Assembly (NCBI GenBank): GCA_030407315.1
Contig: JALQPE010000320.1
Coordinates: 1 to 64,000, forward strand
Reading direction: 5' to 3'
Length of the DNA: 64,000 bases
Source of the DNA: Asparagopsis taxiformis
Taxonomy: Eukaryota; Rhodophyta; Florideophyceae; Bonnemaisoniales; Bonnemaisoniaceae
In this document: positions 61,909 to 64,000 of the stretch, piece after piece
How the letters are laid out: every line of letters begins with the position of its first letter
Position numbering within the stretch: the first letter of the stretch is position 1
Translations under genes and position numbers: made by a program
Notes under the pieces: model-generated
What the model was told of the DNA's origin: nothing
Seen by the model: only the letters and a program-made list of their open reading frames with translations
Databases searched by the model: none

Positions 61909-62472
61909 GGCGATCGGCAATTGTGGAGATCGTTCGACGCTCCCTTGACGTGGCGACGACGGATACTGACGGGTGTTTTGCGATGCAATTGCAGTTGGAA
62001 TTTTGTTGCGTGGCGTCGGGTCGCGATGCCTCCGTCAAAACACCACCAAACGAATCGACCCGACTGCACTGACTGCAGTGCCAGCTGCGAGTGGCAAACT
62101 ACTTACAGTAATATTGGATGCATTACAGTATGCAGATGATGGTATGATAAGATGGAATATGGCACGTGTCATAGGTAACATCGTGTCGCATTACAGCAGT
62201 GCACGTCTACATTCGTCACTATTCCCCAACACAGCAGTGCATACTGCATCCACTAGTGCTGCATAACAAATCCGTTTCATCCTCTCCAACTCTCATACAA
62301 AAAAACCACATCCATCTACAACGCACAGCTGATCGGCTGTCTTACCATCCAACAAGGACATCGCTCTTCACCACCGTCAGCCTCAACACCACTCGCCAAT
62401 CTCGCAAATTTAAACCACCCTCAACCGCGTCCGTCACGTCCACCGATCTCTCACCGCCGTCACCTTCTCAAA
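61909..62472. promoter_or_regulatory. Divergent promoter region, QCR7 / four-helix membrane protein
   Basis: A 564-bp gap. An almost perfect tandem or inverted arrangement of TGCAGT/ACTGCA words occurs near 62060-62140 (CACTGACTGCAGTGCCAGC, TTACAGTATGCAG). No ORF with coding character. The leader of the plus-strand gene (62290-62472) is AC-rich. Confidence 0.35.
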
Positions 62473-62976
62473 ATGCCGTCCAAGAAAGGAACTTTCAAGG
62501 TACTCGGTACCGCTCTCGACATTCTGCAAATCGCATTCGCCGTTCTCGTCACCGTGCTCGTCAGCTGGCGTCTCCTCAACGTCGACGTGGAAGGCACCGA
62601 TGTCGACTCAAACTGCCTTCTGGACGGCTCGGTTGATTCGGGCGTACTTCCCGGCAGTCAATTCTGCATTTATGCCATTGCCGTCGGTATCATTTCGCTC
62701 CTCGTCTCCGTTATATTCGGCTGTATTGCAAAGGTCTTTTCCTGTGTCACCCTCAATCTATGCAAGGCCAATAAAATCGTAGACGTCGTCGCCGACATCG
62801 CGCTCGGTGCATGGTGGACCGTCGCTTTCGTACTGTTCGTTCGAAGAGGTACTGATGCTAACGAAATGGGTTTCGCTGAAACGCCCGCAAGAAACGGCGT
62901 CATTGCAGCTGCTTTTGGCGCTATGGCTTCGTTTTATACCAGTGCCATTCTCACCGTCTGTGATGCCGTGTTGTAG
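62473..62976 (+). CDS. Four-helix membrane protein of unknown function
   Basis: The 167-residue protein starts MPSKKGTFKVLGTALDILQI. Four hydrophobic segments lie at about residues 12-33 (VLGTALDILQIAFAVLVTVL), 60-85 (FCIYAIAVGIISLLVSVIFG), 104-125 (VVADIALGAWWTVAFVLFV) and 140-165 (GVIAAAFGAMASFYTSAILT). A Cys pair lies in the first loop region. The layout is MARVEL- or CASP-like (four helices, short termini), but I see no diagnostic motif. No intron. Confidence 0.6.
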   Translation: MPSKKGTFKVLGTALDILQIAFAVLVTVLVSWRLLNVDVEGTDVDSNCLLDGSVDSGVLPGSQFCIYAIAVGIISLLVSVIFGCIAKVFSCVTLNLCKANKIVDVVADIALGAWWTVAFVLFVRRGTDANEMGFAETPARNGVIAAAFGAMASFYTSAILTVCDAVL

Positions 62977-63083
62977 GTTATTTCTGCTTGCTGTGCGCAA
63001 CCTCCAGCACTTTAGGCTTGCTTATTTATGTCTTTACGTTCTGTGATACTACGACAACGTAAAGAGTATTTTAAAAAAACGTT

Positions 63084-63553
63084 TCACATTCCGCCGACAC
63101 GGTCGCGTGGAATCAGGCGCAGTTCCGAGCCATGCTTCAAAAACACATTACCTATTTCACATCACTCCAGTACGCTAGTGGTTAGAGAACGTAAAGCAAC
63201 ACACAGAATCATATTCACTCTTTGCACACATTTGTGTACATACCTGCGCTCTGCTGAGGATTGATACCAACACCATCGTTGGTAATAATCGCACTCGTAG
63301 CTGACGGCACTCGAAACTCCTCAGCCGCAAACTTGAGAACAGCTGTGAATGGAGCTTTCTCAGGGACGTTTACGCTGTGCGTAACAAATTGCAAAAGCAA
63401 CACAGTCAACGGTTCAAGACAAAAAATGTGAGTACAAGGTTGCCTTTGCATACATATCTCGCTCAATTTGGCGTCGACAACTTACACCTTGAACGGAAGC
63501 TTGGGGTCCGAGGTCAACACAATTTTAAAAGTTACCTTTCCACTTTCGGCCAT
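63084..63553 (-). CDS. UFM1: UFM1 ubiquitin-fold modifier, three exons
   Basis: Exons are 63553-63486, 63374-63244 and 63151-63084, with introns of 111 and 92 nt (donors GTAAGT and GTATGT; acceptors GCACAG and AAATAG). The total of 267 nt gives 88 residues. Exon 1 gives [20 protein letters not shown], exon 2 continues [20 protein letters not shown] and [20 protein letters not shown], and exon 3 gives [20 protein letters not shown]. These match UFM1 along its full length. The precursor ends VG-GM; removal of the last residues exposes the reactive Gly. UFM1 modifies ER-bound ribosomes (uL24) and other ER proteins. It has two introns, which is many for this window. Confidence 0.96.
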
Positions 63554-64000
63554 GATGATACGTAGGGTTGGTGTCCCTCTCACTTTGTGTTCTAAACAAG
63601 GGGAAGCCGGTAAAACTTGATTGATGGTGTGTGTAAAAGCGTTGAGATGGTTATTTGGGGTTGAAAATGCCAACAAGGAATCATGACCTGCCGTACAGTC
63701 GTATCGAAATTCCACGAATCGAACTGTAGAGTCACGAAAATATATTTCAATTGTGACACACCCGCAAAATAAATTTTCTCCATGTCTTCCGACGCAGAAA
63801 AGGCCCCATCCGAGGCCCGGTGGACTTTGGCGGCCACAGTATGGCCCCAACTTCAAGTGTGACAGGATATGGCATACACGTGACGTCATCCGCCCCAGAC
63901 TTGATCTATTCTTTAAGCTTTCCTACATCTCTCCAGTTTTTCTTGCTCCAACATGACAATGTCATTATAGTCTATCATCGAGCTCCTTGTGCTCTAGAAG
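63554..64000. promoter_or_regulatory. Upstream region of UFM1
   Basis: The 447 bp to the window end carry no convincing ORF. Apart from the bZIP-type element they are of unremarkable composition. A gene beyond the window may share the region. Confidence 0.35.
63877..63890 (-). promoter_or_regulatory. bZIP-type element 5' of UFM1
   Basis: The minus strand reads GATGACGTCACGTG, fusing a TGACGTCA palindrome (63881-63888) with CACGTG, 324 bp upstream of the UFM1 ATG. GATGACGT is the core of XBP1/plant bZIP60-class unfolded-protein-response sites, and UFM1 genes respond to ER stress in animals. A single occurrence is suggestive only. Confidence 0.4.

Noticed and set aside
1..64000. CRISPR arrays, tRNA and rRNA genes
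   Set aside because: No regularly spaced identical repeats and no convincing tRNA cloverleaf or rRNA segment was found by eye; a tRNA scan would be decisive for the tRNAs.

Overview
The window reads as nuclear DNA of an intron-poor eukaryotic alga, most likely a red alga of the Chondrus/Gracilaria kind. This is an inference from gene style and content. Most genes are single long ORFs, the few introns are 68-111 nt with GT-AG borders, and neighbours sit a few hundred bases apart. Plastid-targeted proteins (FabI enoyl-ACP reductase, a GIY-YIG/NFU fusion, an At1g78140-type methyltransferase, a RUS/DUF647 protein) sit among ordinary eukaryotic housekeeping genes (eIF5B, CPSF30, ALG7, TM9SF, ARFRP1, UFM1, QCR7, GrpE). 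No database search was possible, so the species is not established.

Region 1 (1-15312) is one large Ty3/gypsy LTR retrotransposon read on the minus strand. Its LTRs (14039-15312 and 1-1261, the latter lacking its last 9 bases at the window edge) are about 1.27 kb long. A tRNA-like primer site, a polypurine tract, gag with a CCHC knuckle, protease, reverse transcriptase, RNase H, integrase and a GPY/F module are all recognisable. A chromodomain at 7121-7252, in a separate frame, identifies it as a chromovirus. The coding chain is broken by several frameshifts, so this copy is probably dead. Between the chromodomain and the 3' LTR lie about 5.9 kb of non-canonical cargo: three diverged tandem repeats of about 390 bp and a plus-strand (antisense) coding block of unknown function. 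Next to the 5' LTR (15325-15872) is an inverted, truncated LTR of the same family, followed by a possible Copia-type LTR remnant.

Region 2 (16.6-30 kb) holds a plastid-type methyltransferase, a decayed PIF/Harbinger transposase fragment, xanthine dehydrogenase head-to-head with a riboflavin-pathway reductase, a Spinster-like MFS transporter with one intron, and eIF5B. Region 3 (31-40.5 kb) has a PLP-fold protein of unknown substrate and a 6.2-kb gene for a predicted single-pass membrane protein with three malectin-like domains, interrupted by one frameshift.

Region 4 (41-64 kb) is compact. In order it has mitochondrial GrpE, a multipass membrane protein, a RUS-family protein, an MMTAG2-like protein, CPSF30, an Mpv17-family protein, ALG7/DPAGT1, a nonaspanin, a WBP2/GRAM-like protein, ARFRP1 (catalytic Gln replaced by Ala), a bacterial-type RNase HII with one intron, a protein with two copies of an IWNR..GNAAP motif, an eIF2B-family protein, FabI, a possible tiny membrane protein, mS34, the GIY-YIG/NFU fusion, QCR7, a four-helix membrane protein and a three-exon UFM1. 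Many pairs are divergent and share short intergenic promoters. Several functions converge on the ER and secretory path (ALG7, TM9SF, ARFRP1, UFM1, malectin protein), but nothing shows that they form one system.
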